The notes beneath the pieces are model-generated. The model searched no databases and was not told the origin of the DNA. It saw only the letters and a list, made by a program, of their open reading frames with translations. A stretch of 64,000 nucleotides of DNA, taken from NCBI RefSeq assembly GCF_900240995.1, contig NZ_LT965958.1, positions 158,758-222,757 of the forward strand, in the 5' to 3' direction. Shown in pieces: positions 10,344-19,369 of this stretch (the first letter of the stretch is position 1; every line of letters begins with the position of its first letter). A program made the position numbers and the translations under genes. The DNA is from Bacillus sp. Marseille-P3661. GTDB lineage: Bacteria > Bacillota > Bacilli > Bacillales > Bacillaceae_J.

Positions 10344-11642
10344 ATGTCAGAAAAAAGAAAAGAATTTCAGCAGCGCATTCATAAATGGCTAAATGAGAAC
10401 CGAAAATCAGGCACCGAAATATTACAAAAACTAGTTCAAGCACGAAGTACTCAAGGCAATGAAAAGCGTGCCCAGGAAATCATTATCCAAATATTAAAGG
10501 GTATGGGTCTGGTCGTAGATATATGGGATCCGAACGGTGAAGAGCTGATGCAACATCGTGATTTTGCATCTGCACGAACTGATTTTAACGGAAGTCCTAA
10601 CGTTGTGGGTGTGTTAAAAGGATGTGGAGAGGGTCGCTCAATTATCCTAAATGGTCATATCGATGTAGTTCCAGAAGGTGATCTAGAGCAATGGGATGAT
10701 GATCCATATAGCGGGAAAATTAGCGATGGTAAAATGTATGGCCGTGGCGTGACCGATATGAAGGGCGGCAATGTTTCGCTCCTATTAGCGATTCAGGCCA
10801 TTCAAGCTTTAGAAGTGAAGCTGAAGGGCGATATTATTTTTCAAAGTGTGATTGAAGAGGAAAGCGGTGGTTCTGGTACACTCGCGACTATCGTTAAAGG
10901 GTATAAAGCAGATGCGGCTATTATACCAGAACCAACAGATATGAAAATATTTCCTAAACAACAGGGATCGATATGGTTTCGCTTATTTGTGAAAGGCCGT
11001 TCTGCACATGGTGGGACCAGATATGAAGGCGTAAGTGCAATTGAAAAAACGTTGCTGGTTATTGAGCACATCCTAAAGCTTGAAGAAATAAGAAATGAAC
11101 GAATTACTGACCCATTATATGAAAACATACCCATTCCGATTCCAATCAATATTGGAAAAATGGAAGGTGGGGATTGGCCTTCATCTGTTGCTGATTTAGT
11201 TATACTTGAGGGTCGTATGGGGATATCTCCTGAGGAAACCATCAATCAAGCAAAGGAAGAAATGCAAAATTGGCTAGATTCGCTGCAGGAATTGGACCCT
11301 TGGTTTAAAAATCACCCTGTAAAGATAGAATGGTTCGGTGCTCGTTGGTTACCAGGTGCAATTGATTTAGAACATCAATTATTACAGACCCTAATCCAAC
11401 GATATGGAGATGTAATAAATGAACCGCCTATCATCGAGGCGTCTCCATGGGGAACCGATGGCGGACTATTAACAAAGGCAGGAAATACACCAAGTATCGT
11501 GTTCGGTCCAGGTGTAACTAAGATGGCTCACTTTCCAAATGAATATATTGAGATTAATAAAGTATTTCAAGTAGCAGAAATTATAGCGTTAACACTTATT
11601 GATTGGTGTGGATTATACGAAGGCAGTGAAAGCAGTGAGTGA
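10344..11642 (+). CDS. yodQ: M20-family deacylase/peptidase, YodQ-like
   Basis: A zinc amidohydrolase of the ArgE/DapE (M20) family, 432 residues. The metal and catalytic residues are in place: GHIDVVP, GRGVTDMKGG, the EE pair in VIEEESGG, the glutamate of IPEPTD and the distal histidine of MAHFPNEYI. The inserted dimerisation domain (about residues 215-330) is normal. In B. subtilis YodQ is annotated as an acetylornithine-deacetylase-like protein. I infer that here it removes the N-acetyl group placed by AblB, for example from 4-acetamidobutyrate to give GABA. An AGAGGAGG site precedes the ATG. Confidence 0.9.
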   Translation: MSEKRKEFQQRIHKWLNENRKSGTEILQKLVQARSTQGNEKRAQEIIIQILKGMGLVVDIWDPNGEELMQHRDFASARTDFNGSPNVVGVLKGCGEGRSIILNGHIDVVPEGDLEQWDDDPYSGKISDGKMYGRGVTDMKGGNVSLLLAIQAIQALEVKLKGDIIFQSVIEEESGGSGTLATIVKGYKADAAIIPEPTDMKIFPKQQGSIWFRLFVKGRSAHGGTRYEGVSAIEKTLLVIEHILKLEEIRNERITDPLYENIPIPIPINIGKMEGGDWPSSVADLVILEGRMGISPEETINQAKEEMQNWLDSLQELDPWFKNHPVKIEWFGARWLPGAIDLEHQLLQTLIQRYGDVINEPPIIEASPWGTDGGLLTKAGNTPSIVFGPGVTKMAHFPNEYIEINKVFQVAEIIALTLIDWCGLYEGSESSE

Positions 11643-11669
11643 TTATAGTAGCAAAGAGAGGGACTCACA

Positions 11670-13016
11670 ATGTCTATGAAAAGTCAAAAATCAATTCACT
11701 TAAAAACAACGATTCCGGGCCCAAAAGCGCAGGAATTACTACAACGAAGGATTCAAAACGTACCGCGCGGACCGTTTAATACGTCACTTTCTTTTACAGC
11801 AAAAGGTGAAGGAGCATTAGTGACAGATGTTGACGGTAATACATTAATTGACCTGGCAGGGGGAATTGGATCAATTAATGTCGGGCATTGCCCACCATCT
11901 GTTGTAAATGCTGTTAAACAACAATTAGATCACTATATACATTCTTGTTTTCATGTCATGATGTATGAACCATATATTGCGTTAGCAGAAAAATTGAATG
12001 AAATAACACCTGGATCGCACAGCAAAAAGACGTTTTTTTTAAACAGCGGTGCAGAAGCAGTTGAAAATGCGATTAAAATTGCTCGTAAATATACCGGCAG
12101 AAAAGCAATTATCTCCTTTGAACGTGGTTTTCATGGAAGAACATACATGGCGATGTCTTTAACAAGTAAAGTCAAGCCTTATAAATATGGATTTGGACCA
12201 TTTGCTCCGGATACGTATAAAATGCCCTATCCTTATTATTATCGCTCCCCGAACGGGATGTCATCGGAAGAATTAGATCAAGAAATTATTAAAGAAATGA
12301 ATGACTTTTTCTTAAGAGAAGTTCCTGCTGAAGAAGTTGCCGCGATCATACTTGAGCCTGTACAAGGTGAAGGCGGCTTTGTGATTCCGTCGAAATCCTT
12401 TATTAAGGGCATAAAGAAAATATGTGATGAAAACGGAATTTTATTTATTGCAGATGAAGTTCAAACAGGTTTCGGCAGAACCGGAAAAATGTTTGCTATG
12501 GAACATTTTGATGTTGTTCCGGATATCATGACGATGTCAAAATCAATCGCAGCTGGAATTCCGATCAGTGCAGTGACTGGACGTTCAGAAATCATGGATG
12601 CGCCTAATCCAGGTGAAATCGGCGGTACGTTCGGCGGAAGTCCTTTAGGCTGTGTGGCGGCTCTAGAGGTTATTAAACTAATGGAACAGCAGAAACTGCC
12701 TGATCGAGCTGTTGAAATCGGTGAACAAATTGTCCATCGTTTCAGAAAACTACAAGAAAAGGTAGCTGAAATCGGAGATGTTCGTACACTTGGAGCTATG
12801 ACTGCGATTGAATTTGTAAAGGATCGCAGTACAAAAGAGCCACATAAAGAGCTCGTCTCCAAGATTATTTCAGAAGTTAACAAGCAGGGTGTAATCTTAA
12901 TGAGTGCGGGGCTATATGGCAACGTTATACGAATATTAAGTCCATTGGTTATTACAGATGATCAATTGAATGAAGGCTTAGATGTGATTGAAAAAGTTAT
13001 TCAAGAGCAGATATAA
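11670..13016 (+). CDS. GABA/acetylornithine-type class III aminotransferase
   Basis: A second class III aminotransferase in the operon, 448 residues. It resembles GabT-type 4-aminobutyrate:2-oxoglutarate transaminases: LNSGAEAVENAIKIARKYTGR, ILEPVQGEGGF, LFIADEVQTGFGRTGKMFAMEHF, and the PLP lysine in MSKSIAAGIPISAV. With an upstream deacylase able to release GABA from 4-acetamidobutyrate, a GABA transaminase would complete flow into succinic semialdehyde. That role is inferred; acetylornithine or 5-aminovalerate activity cannot be excluded. It is the last gene before a strong terminator. Confidence 0.87.
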   Translation: MSMKSQKSIHLKTTIPGPKAQELLQRRIQNVPRGPFNTSLSFTAKGEGALVTDVDGNTLIDLAGGIGSINVGHCPPSVVNAVKQQLDHYIHSCFHVMMYEPYIALAEKLNEITPGSHSKKTFFLNSGAEAVENAIKIARKYTGRKAIISFERGFHGRTYMAMSLTSKVKPYKYGFGPFAPDTYKMPYPYYYRSPNGMSSEELDQEIIKEMNDFFLREVPAEEVAAIILEPVQGEGGFVIPSKSFIKGIKKICDENGILFIADEVQTGFGRTGKMFAMEHFDVVPDIMTMSKSIAAGIPISAVTGRSEIMDAPNPGEIGGTFGGSPLGCVAALEVIKLMEQQKLPDRAVEIGEQIVHRFRKLQEKVAEIGDVRTLGAMTAIEFVKDRSTKEPHKELVSKIISEVNKQGVILMSAGLYGNVIRILSPLVITDDQLNEGLDVIEKVIQEQI

Positions 13017-13044
13017 TGTGCTTTAAGAAATCTACAAATATATT

Positions 13045-13084
13045 AAAAGGCTATCCATTTACTATGATATGGATAGCCTTTTAT
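13045..13084 (+). terminator. Terminator of the beta-lysine operon
   Basis: Perfect long stem AAAAGGCTATCCAT ... ATGGATAGCCTTTT, 37 bp after the last aminotransferase gene. Confidence 0.92.
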
Positions 13085-13117
13085 TCATTGTTAGCCCTGT
13101 TGATTTAAATCGCGCGG

Positions 13118-13179
13118 ATGAAGAGGAAAGGTGGGTCCGAATAGATGCAGAAAACCTCTTCATCGTTCGTATGAAGAGG
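13118..13179. repeat. Isolated 1.5-unit copy of the array-1 hairpin repeat
   Basis: ATGAAGAGG at 13118 and again at 13171 (53 bp apart), with CCTCTTCAT at 13155-13163 and a 7-nt loop. This reproduces the 9-7-9 hairpin of the 1.4-2.5 kb array, but the linker sequence is different. It lies between the lysine operon terminator and a small reverse-strand gene. Confidence 0.85.
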
Positions 13180-13224
13180 TTTTCCACACCACGCTCATTA
13201 ATGCATGTTGAATCATAGCAAAAT

Positions 13225-13533
13225 TTAACCAATGCTTTTCTCTTTAAAATGCTGGTCATTATTTTCCATATTTAAATGCTTAAGCAATGTTGCACAGATG
13301 TCACCGACTAAATCAGCGCTATACAATGACCCTATTAATTCAAAACAATCTTTTGACTCATTATAAATGGCTATGTGCTTTGGTTGCCATTGCTCTCCTG
13401 AATGTGTTCGCTGTAAAATCATTTTATATAGTTGAAATTTTTTCGGCTCATGTAAATTCCGATAACAAACTTCAAGTGTATGAGTTGTTTTATTTGTCAT
13501 ATAAATATCTTCTAAGGGCGGGCATAAAGTCAT
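13225..13533 (-). CDS. Hypothetical 102-residue protein
   Basis: Not recognised. The ATG has an AAAAGGTGATT site a few bases upstream on the reverse strand, and the product is soluble and of mixed charge, with no signal peptide or membrane segment. The stretch CYRNLHEPKKFQLYKMIL and the central IAIYNESKDCFELIGSLYSADL look like a small alpha/beta fold. The longer reading frame on the opposite strand lacks a good ribosome site and is taken as a shadow. The gene is alone between the lysine operon and the VanZ-like gene. Confidence 0.6.
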   Translation of the reverse strand: MTLCPPLEDIYMTNKTTHTLEVCYRNLHEPKKFQLYKMILQRTHSGEQWQPKHIAIYNESKDCFELIGSLYSADLVGDICATLLKHLNMENNDQHFKEKSIG

Positions 13534-13632
13534 ACAATCACCTTTTTAAATCATTTTTGTTCAGTATGGCCACCAGTGAATTGACTTTATACCTGTATTT
13601 CACTTATTTAATTGAGAATGGAGCTTTTGTCT

Positions 13633-14040
13633 ATGAAAAGAAAGTTTGTAAATCTATTATTTTTTGCATATATGACCCTGTTATTTTACTTGCTGTTTTT
13701 TTCTAGCTATCGTCAATCTGTCCAAGGCGTTTTCGATTATAATTTAATACCATTTACGTCAATATTGAGAGATTTCAATTTTAGTCAAGGCTTTTCACTT
13801 AGATTTCTTACAAATAATTTAATAGGGAATATACTTGCGTTTATTCCTTTTGGATTTTTCATGCCTTTATTATTTCATAAAATAAACACTTATTTAAAAA
13901 TTGTAATTAGTTCAGCTGTTTTTTCCTTGTCGATCGAATGTATGCAGATTAGCTTTCGGTTAGGGGCTTTTGATATAGATGATATTATTCTGAATACAAT
14001 TGGTGGAATGCTTGGTTTTTGTTGTTGGGAGGATATATAG
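13633..14040 (+). CDS. VanZ-like membrane protein
   Basis: A 135-residue integral membrane protein of the VanZ-like family. It has an N-terminal membrane helix (FVNLLFFAYMTLLFYLLFF), the motif LIPFTSILRDF, a NLIGNILAFIPFGFFMPLLF helix, and the C-terminal signature SFRLGAFDIDDIILNTIGGMLGF typical of VanZ (…G…D.DD…N..G). ATG 13633 is chosen because GGAG lies nine bases upstream. In teicoplanin-resistance clusters VanZ lowers drug binding, but most stand-alone homologues have no assigned role. Confidence 0.85.
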   Translation: MKRKFVNLLFFAYMTLLFYLLFFSSYRQSVQGVFDYNLIPFTSILRDFNFSQGFSLRFLTNNLIGNILAFIPFGFFMPLLFHKINTYLKIVISSAVFSLSIECMQISFRLGAFDIDDIILNTIGGMLGFCCWEDI

Positions 14041-14198
14041 AAAATTCTTATATAGATACCGAGCTTAGTTGCTGGACGGGACAGTACCTTTCAGCGTCTT
14101 TTAATAAAATTATTAAAATGGGTCTTTTGGATGTAACATTGATCAAGCACACTTCGACAGATCTATGTAATACATTAATTTTAAAGGGGATACAAAAT

Positions 14199-14720
14199 AT
14201 GAAAAATTGGAAAATGCTTTTCGCAGTTGGTTTTTTAAGTGTGTTGTTAACGGGATGTAATGCACAGTCTAGCGAGGTTGTAGATGAGACTATACAGGAA
14301 CAAGACCTTAGTGAAGAGGGCAGTTCAGTGCGAGCCGACGAAAAAAACGGCACTGAAGAACAATCAGCTGGCCTGAGAATATATGTAAATCAAACAGATG
14401 CTTGGAAAGTTGACCTTCCTGAGACATGGGCAAATGTGAAAATAGTTGAACAATCAAGAAGTACCGATTTTATTTTTCCGTCTCAAAACGATCAACTAAA
14501 TCAATCTTTGCTTTATATCACTTCTGTAACTGAACAGGATTGGGAAAAAGAGCAACAAGAAGGGCCTTTAGGAACAAGGAAGGAAATATTGAGAAGAGAT
14601 GGTGATGTATTTATATTTCAAACACCACTTGATATGGTTTTAGAAGGTGAAGAAATCGCTAAATATGAGAAGATGGTCGTGGAAATTCCTCAAATTATAG
14701 AAAGCTTTCAGTTTGAATAA
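14199..14720 (+). CDS. Lipoprotein, about 173 residues
   Basis: A lipoprotein signal peptide is clear: MKNWKMLFAVGFLSVLLTGC with lipobox LTGC, so the mature protein is anchored outside the membrane. A low-complexity acidic linker (EQDLSEEGSSVRADEKNGTEEQ) precedes a small globular domain of about 110 residues (LPETWANVKIVEQS ... MVLEGEEIAKYEKMVVEIPQIIESFQF). The end is reminiscent of small Bacillus lipoproteins whose domain covers an SRPBCC- or PsbP-like surface, but I cannot name it. ATG 14199 follows AAAGGGGA; the longer upstream frame lacks a signal peptide. Its own terminator follows. Confidence 0.8.
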   Translation: MKNWKMLFAVGFLSVLLTGCNAQSSEVVDETIQEQDLSEEGSSVRADEKNGTEEQSAGLRIYVNQTDAWKVDLPETWANVKIVEQSRSTDFIFPSQNDQLNQSLLYITSVTEQDWEKEQQEGPLGTRKEILRRDGDVFIFQTPLDMVLEGEEIAKYEKMVVEIPQIIESFQFE

Positions 14721-14729
14721 AGTTTCAGA

Positions 14730-14776
14730 AACTAACTTTTACCCTAAAATAATTAGGTAAAGGTTAGTTTTTTTAT
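14730..14776 (+). terminator. Terminator after the lipoprotein gene
   Basis: AACTAACTTTTACC ... GGTAAAGGTTAGTT with one mismatch, then a T run. Confidence 0.85.
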
Positions 14777-14945
14777 ATTATTGGAACTTATCTAAATAGT
14801 AACTGAATCATATTTAAACTAGTTATGATGAGTAAAATTCCGCATTTTTTTAATAATTTTTTTAAAATGACACCCATAAACAGGAAACATATCCGAAATC
14901 TATAAATGGAGGATTTATTTTACATATATAGAGGAGGAAGAAACA

Positions 14946-16874
14946 ATGAAAAAATGGGCAAAAAAATCTATACCATATGCACTTGCAGCAAGCATGGCTT
15001 TTTCAGTATTGCCAGGTGCCGCAGCTGCGGATAAACCGGGTAATGGTAACGGAAAAGGCAAAGGACCGTGGAAAGTTGAACAAAAGGTAAATATTATTGT
15101 GAAAAATAAGTGGAAACTAAAGGATGTTGAAAGCCATTGGGCAAGAGAAGATATTTATAAAATGTCATCTTTAGGTTTGATTAAGGGATATGAAAACTTA
15201 ACTTATCAGCCTAATAAGCCGGTGACTCAAGCCGAAGCCATTTCTTTACTTGTTAGAATTCTAGAAGAATACGACGGGGACATTAAACTAGATTCTAAGA
15301 GCACAGTTAATTTAAACGATGTTCCTGAATGGGCTAGAACTTCGATTGCATCTGCAATAGCAGCAGGTTTAGTTGAAGATAATAAGAAGTTTCAAGCAAA
15401 TAAACCAGCATCACGCTTATTTGTAACAAATTTACTTGTTAAATTAACAGGTACAAATATAGACAAAGAGTGGTTAGACGCGGATCCTTTATTTAAGGAC
15501 GTTGATAGTTTAAGTGATAGAGAGAAAGCAGCGCTTGCGTTTGCAACTTTAACAAAGCTAGTTAGTGGTTATAGTGATAAGACATTCCAACCCAATAAAC
15601 CTGTAACTCGTGCTGAGATGGCTGTATTCTTAAATCGCTTATTAGATTTAAAGGAGGACCTTGGGGAGCAAATTGCTCAAACAGGTAAAGGTACTATTCA
15701 ATCTATTAACAAGGAAGAAGAAGAGCTTACAATCAAGCAGAAAGTATATGCAAATGGCTCATATCGCACTGTAGAAAAAACATATGAAATTGATGATGAT
15801 GCAGCCATTTATATAAATGGAAAATCAGCGAGTTTATCAGGTTTAGCGGCTAACATGAGCGTTACCTTTACATTAGATGATGATGACGAAATCATTTATT
15901 TGACTGCTAAATCACAAGTTGAAAAAGAAGAAACATACAAGTATACAGGTGACATTACAAAGATTGATGGAAATATCGTTTGGGTTGAAGTTGGTCTTGT
16001 AAGTGTACCGTTAAACGTAACAAGCAATGTGAAAATTATTACATCAAATGGCCAGCTTGGAGAGTTAAAGGATCTAGAAGTAGACCAAGAAATTTCATTT
16101 AATTTAAATGATAATGGCGATGTAACCGTTATTTCTTTTGATGAAAAAAAATCAGAAGATGATGTAAAAGAATTAATTGCTAGTCTTGATGACCTAGAAA
16201 AACTAGATATGACGATAACAGGTGACGATGAATTCGAAGCGAACTTCTACTATGACAAGAAATCAGATAACGACTTATTTGTTGCAAGCGTTAAGTTAGA
16301 AGGGGAAACTGAATATTACGAAGTAGGAAAAACAGCTCTTCAATATATGGTAGATTTGTTTGGTAAACACCAAATAAATTTTGACGAAGATGATGTAGAA
16401 CTTAATGAATTAAAACAAGATTTAATTAATGAGTACGATATTGAGGATGCTAACTTTGAAGGCAATGTAATCGTGAAGGGAACAACTTACGATATTGACA
16501 GTGAAGACATTGTTGATGAAGTAGTTAACGAGCTACTAGATGGATTAGGAAAGCTTGAAAAGTTAGATTTTGTTATTAACGGAGACGACGATGCAAAAGT
16601 TGATATTTACTTTGAACGTAAATCAAATGGTTCTTATGAAGCGACTGTTGAGCTTGTGAATGAAACCAATACATTTAAGTTTGAAGGTGAAAATGCTTTG
16701 CGTTTCTTAGTTGAACTAATTGAAAGTGAAAACATCAACTTTACAACAGACAGTGAATCAGAAGTAATCGAACTTATCGATGACATTATTGAAAAATATG
16801 ATATCGAGGATCCTGAAACTGATGGAATTGTTGTAATCGACGACACTAGCTTCGATCTAAACGAGATTTTATAA
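14946..16874 (+). CDS. S-layer-homology (SLH) surface protein with duplicated C-terminal domain
   Basis: A secreted 642-residue surface protein. A signal peptide (cut near AAAADKPG) and a Gly/Lys-rich linker are followed by three SLH modules (about residues 57-107, 122-167 and 182-234), which bind pyruvylated wall polysaccharide. The middle region (about 245-405) is beta-rich and acidic. The C-terminus holds two tandem copies of a roughly 110-residue domain (about 408-520 and 525-640), each opening with LEKLD and a GDD motif and closing with a YDIED segment; these loosely resemble YusW-type domains. SD sequence GAGGAGGAAG precedes the ATG. Followed by a strong terminator, so probably transcribed alone. 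Confidence 0.9.
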   Translation: MKKWAKKSIPYALAASMAFSVLPGAAAADKPGNGNGKGKGPWKVEQKVNIIVKNKWKLKDVESHWAREDIYKMSSLGLIKGYENLTYQPNKPVTQAEAISLLVRILEEYDGDIKLDSKSTVNLNDVPEWARTSIASAIAAGLVEDNKKFQANKPASRLFVTNLLVKLTGTNIDKEWLDADPLFKDVDSLSDREKAALAFATLTKLVSGYSDKTFQPNKPVTRAEMAVFLNRLLDLKEDLGEQIAQTGKGTIQSINKEEEELTIKQKVYANGSYRTVEKTYEIDDDAAIYINGKSASLSGLAANMSVTFTLDDDDEIIYLTAKSQVEKEETYKYTGDITKIDGNIVWVEVGLVSVPLNVTSNVKIITSNGQLGELKDLEVDQEISFNLNDNGDVTVISFDEKKSEDDVKELIASLDDLEKLDMTITGDDEFEANFYYDKKSDNDLFVASVKLEGETEYYEVGKTALQYMVDLFGKHQINFDEDDVELNELKQDLINEYDIEDANFEGNVIVKGTTYDIDSEDIVDEVVNELLDGLGKLEKLDFVINGDDDAKVDIYFERKSNGSYEATVELVNETNTFKFEGENALRFLVELIESENINFTTDSESEVIELIDDIIEKYDIEDPETDGIVVIDDTSFDLNEIL

Positions 16875-16889
16875 AATAGGGTAACAATG

Positions 16890-16928
16890 AAAAAGGGCGT
16901 TGATCATGGTGGATCAACACCCTTTTTA
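16890..16928 (+). terminator. Terminator after the SLH protein gene
   Basis: AAAAAGGGCGTTGATC ... GATCAACACCCTTTTT, a G/C-rich stem with a T tail. Confidence 0.9.
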
Positions 16929-16984
16929 TGTGGTTTATTAATGAGTGATTGGCTTTATTGCTAAAAATAAAAGAAAACAGCAAG

Positions 16985-17575
16985 TTAACGAAAACGTTCT
17001 TCTTTTTGAGGATTAGCCGTCATTGAGTAACCTCTTTCCTCCCAATAACCAGCACTATCTTCTTTCATAAATTCAATACCTGATATCCACTTCGTTCCTT
17101 TCCAAAGGTAAAAGGAAGCGGGAGGAATAAAACGTAATGGAAAGCCTTGCTTAGGGGAGATGTCTTGCCAGTCATGTTTTGAATCTTTCCAACGATAAAC
17201 AAAAAGAGCGTCATCTCCCAGTAAAGGTTCCAATGGTAAATTAGCACTATACCCATATGGATCGCTATTCAAGTAACCATAGAGTTTAATGAACTTGACG
17301 TCTTCCTCTAGCTGTATTAATTTTAAAAATTCACGGAACGGAATGCCTTCAAAAGTGGTACCAAATTTCGACCATGTTGTAACACAGTGCATATCTATAG
17401 TTGAAATCTTTTTAGGCAGGGCCATAACTTCTTCAAATGATAAAGTTTTTTCTTCTTTAATATGACCAAATAATTTAAAATTCCAATTTTCTGGTTGAAA
17501 CTTATAAACTTCTCCTTCATGAAGGATGGGCCATTTTTCTGTTTCAAACTGACCAGGAGGTAATGTATGATTCAA
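16985..17575 (-). CDS. yuiH: Molybdopterin-dependent oxidoreductase, YuiH/sulfite-oxidase-like
   Basis: A cytoplasmic protein of about 196 residues with the sulfite-oxidase molybdopterin fold. The Mo-ligand cysteine is in DMHCVTTWSKFGTTFEGIPF; other family segments are LPPGQFETEKWPILHEG at the N-terminus, NSDPYGYSANLPLEPLLGDDALF, and GFPLRFIPPASFYLWKGTKWISGIEF near the end. It has no signal peptide, unlike MsrP-type relatives, matching B. subtilis YuiH. TTG 17575 is preferred for its AGAAAGG site and family-like start; an ATG at 17632 gives 19 more residues. The physiological substrate is unknown. Confidence 0.87.
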   Translation of the reverse strand: MNHTLPPGQFETEKWPILHEGEVYKFQPENWNFKLFGHIKEEKTLSFEEVMALPKKISTIDMHCVTTWSKFGTTFEGIPFREFLKLIQLEEDVKFIKLYGYLNSDPYGYSANLPLEPLLGDDALFVYRWKDSKHDWQDISPKQGFPLRFIPPASFYLWKGTKWISGIEFMKEDSAGYWEERGYSMTANPQKEERFR

Positions 17576-17859
17576 TTGATTCATCCTTTCTGAACAAAAT
17601 ACCTGTTTATTTATAGAAATATATGTAGACATCCATAATACTACTTAAAAATGCAAAAAGGCAACCAATTGGTTTATAGCCATTATTTTTCTTAGAAAAA
17701 TGACAGGAAGGACCGATGCTCACTACTTACAATTTATAGCATGGTATGATAATATTTAATAATCTGAAATATAATAAACCATGTGGTTTAATTTTAAAAA
17801 TGGTCTCGAAGGAGCTCATTTTTTTGTGGACACACATGGTTGGCAAAAGGAGTGACGAG

Positions 17860-19056
17860 ATGGAACATAAAACAATAGAGCGATTATGGACAAAATCCTT
17901 TATTTTGTTAGTTTTAGGGAATTTATTTTTGTTTATGTCGTTTCAAATGCTCATTCCTACAATACCACCGTATATCAAATCGATTGGGGCATCAGGTTTA
18001 GAAATCGGATTAGTAACCACCTTATTCTCAATTGGCGCGGTGATCAGTCGACCGCTAATTGGTTATTTACTAGAATACAAGTCTCGAAAACCGTTGGTGT
18101 TAATTGGTGCCATAACACTTTTTGGAATTACAATTTTATATGCTATATCTCAAATTATTTTCTTATTATTAGCGTTAAGGTTGCTGCACGGTCTTGCTTG
18201 GGGATGGTCCACAACAGTTAACGGAACGGCTGCTGTTGATATTGTTCCGAATAAGAGACTTGGTGAGGGAATGGGGTATTTCGGATTATCTGTAACGATT
18301 GGCATGATTATTGCTCCGAGCTTAGGTATTTTTTTATTTAAAGTGACTTCATTTCATAATCTCATTTATATATCCTCAATTTTAGGTTTTATCGCAGTGA
18401 TCTTATTATCGATCGTTCACTACCAGACACCGGATGCAATCAAAAATGTAAGGAAAGACGAATTAAAGTTTTCTTATTTGGGTTCGATGATTGAAAAAAC
18501 AAGCTGGTATCCTGCATTAATTACAATGATTAGTACATTCGCCTACGGAACAATAGTTACGTTTATTGTAATATTCGGTGAGGAGCGAGGCATTGATAAA
18601 ATTTATTTATTTTATTTATGTAACGCAATTGTAGCTACGTTATGTAGACCTTTTGCTGGCCGTTGGTTTGATCGTAAAGGTCCAAAAGTGTTAGTCATTT
18701 TTTGTACCATTGCAACATTTGTTGGCATGTGGGTTCTATCCTTTGCTCATTCTAACTTGATGATTGGAGCTGCCGGTGTGTTATTCGGAGTTGGTTTCGG
18801 GACGTTACTACCAACTTTGCAATCTTGGACACTGTCACTTACGCCAGCTAATCGCCGTGGTGTAGCAAATGGTATGTATTTTTCTTGTATTGATTTTGGG
18901 ATTGGTTTAAGTGGTCTCATTTTTGGAATACTGGCTGAATACCTTGAAACAGGAATGCTATTTCAAATTTCAAGTCTATTCTTGATCTTTGCACTCGTAA
19001 TGACTGTTTCGTCTGGAAAAAGCAAAAAGGAGCAGCTCAGAGAAGAAATTGTTTAA
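17860..19056 (+). CDS. MFS transporter
   Basis: A major facilitator superfamily permease of 398 residues with about 12 membrane helices. It carries the loop motif GYLLEYKSRKPLVLIGA after helix 2 and its second-half counterpart GRWFDRKGPKVLVIF. The conserved GWSTTVNGTAAVDIVPNKRLGEGMGYFGL segment resembles the drug-efflux and sugar-efflux subfamilies common in Bacillus (YwoG/YfkF-like). ATG 17860 is chosen because AAAGGAG precedes it by seven bases; the longer frame would add a hydrophilic tail. The substrate cannot be inferred from sequence or neighbours. Confidence 0.88.
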   Translation: MEHKTIERLWTKSFILLVLGNLFLFMSFQMLIPTIPPYIKSIGASGLEIGLVTTLFSIGAVISRPLIGYLLEYKSRKPLVLIGAITLFGITILYAISQIIFLLLALRLLHGLAWGWSTTVNGTAAVDIVPNKRLGEGMGYFGLSVTIGMIIAPSLGIFLFKVTSFHNLIYISSILGFIAVILLSIVHYQTPDAIKNVRKDELKFSYLGSMIEKTSWYPALITMISTFAYGTIVTFIVIFGEERGIDKIYLFYLCNAIVATLCRPFAGRWFDRKGPKVLVIFCTIATFVGMWVLSFAHSNLMIGAAGVLFGVGFGTLLPTLQSWTLSLTPANRRGVANGMYFSCIDFGIGLSGLIFGILAEYLETGMLFQISSLFLIFALVMTVSSGKSKKEQLREEIV

Positions 19057-19082
19057 CCTAGTTACATAAAAGAACACATACA

Positions 19083-19110
19083 ACCCGTTAATATTTTTAA
19101 CGGGTCTGTT
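19083..19110 (+). terminator. Terminator after the MFS gene
   Basis: ACCCGTTAA-TATTT-TTAACGGGT, a perfect 9-bp stem followed by a T-rich tail. Confidence 0.75.
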
Positions 19111-19369
19111 TATGATTGTTGATGTTATCAGTAATTTGATTAAAGGTAGGATGAGGTATTTGGGATGTTGTTGTTGGATGTTCTGAGCGTGCAGCATAAG
19201 CGATGGTTGTTTGAAACTAGGGCTGCGGTTTGGATAAGGGGAGAATCCATTTCGAATGTGGCGGAGATTGAAATAGCTTGGGATTTTGTAAGGTGAGCTA
19301 GGAATAAGCGGATCCGAGGTCGAAAATTGTGCTAATTTGGACAGACGGACCAGGAGTAGAGCGAAACGA

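Noticed and set aside
10841-11245. Long reverse ORF within the yodQ-like gene
   Set aside because: Shadow of a clear M20 enzyme; no start signal and low-complexity Ser/Pro composition.
13287-13706. Forward-strand 139-residue ORF
   Set aside because: It overlaps the reverse-strand 102-residue gene, which has a proper ribosome site, and the VanZ-like gene in another frame.
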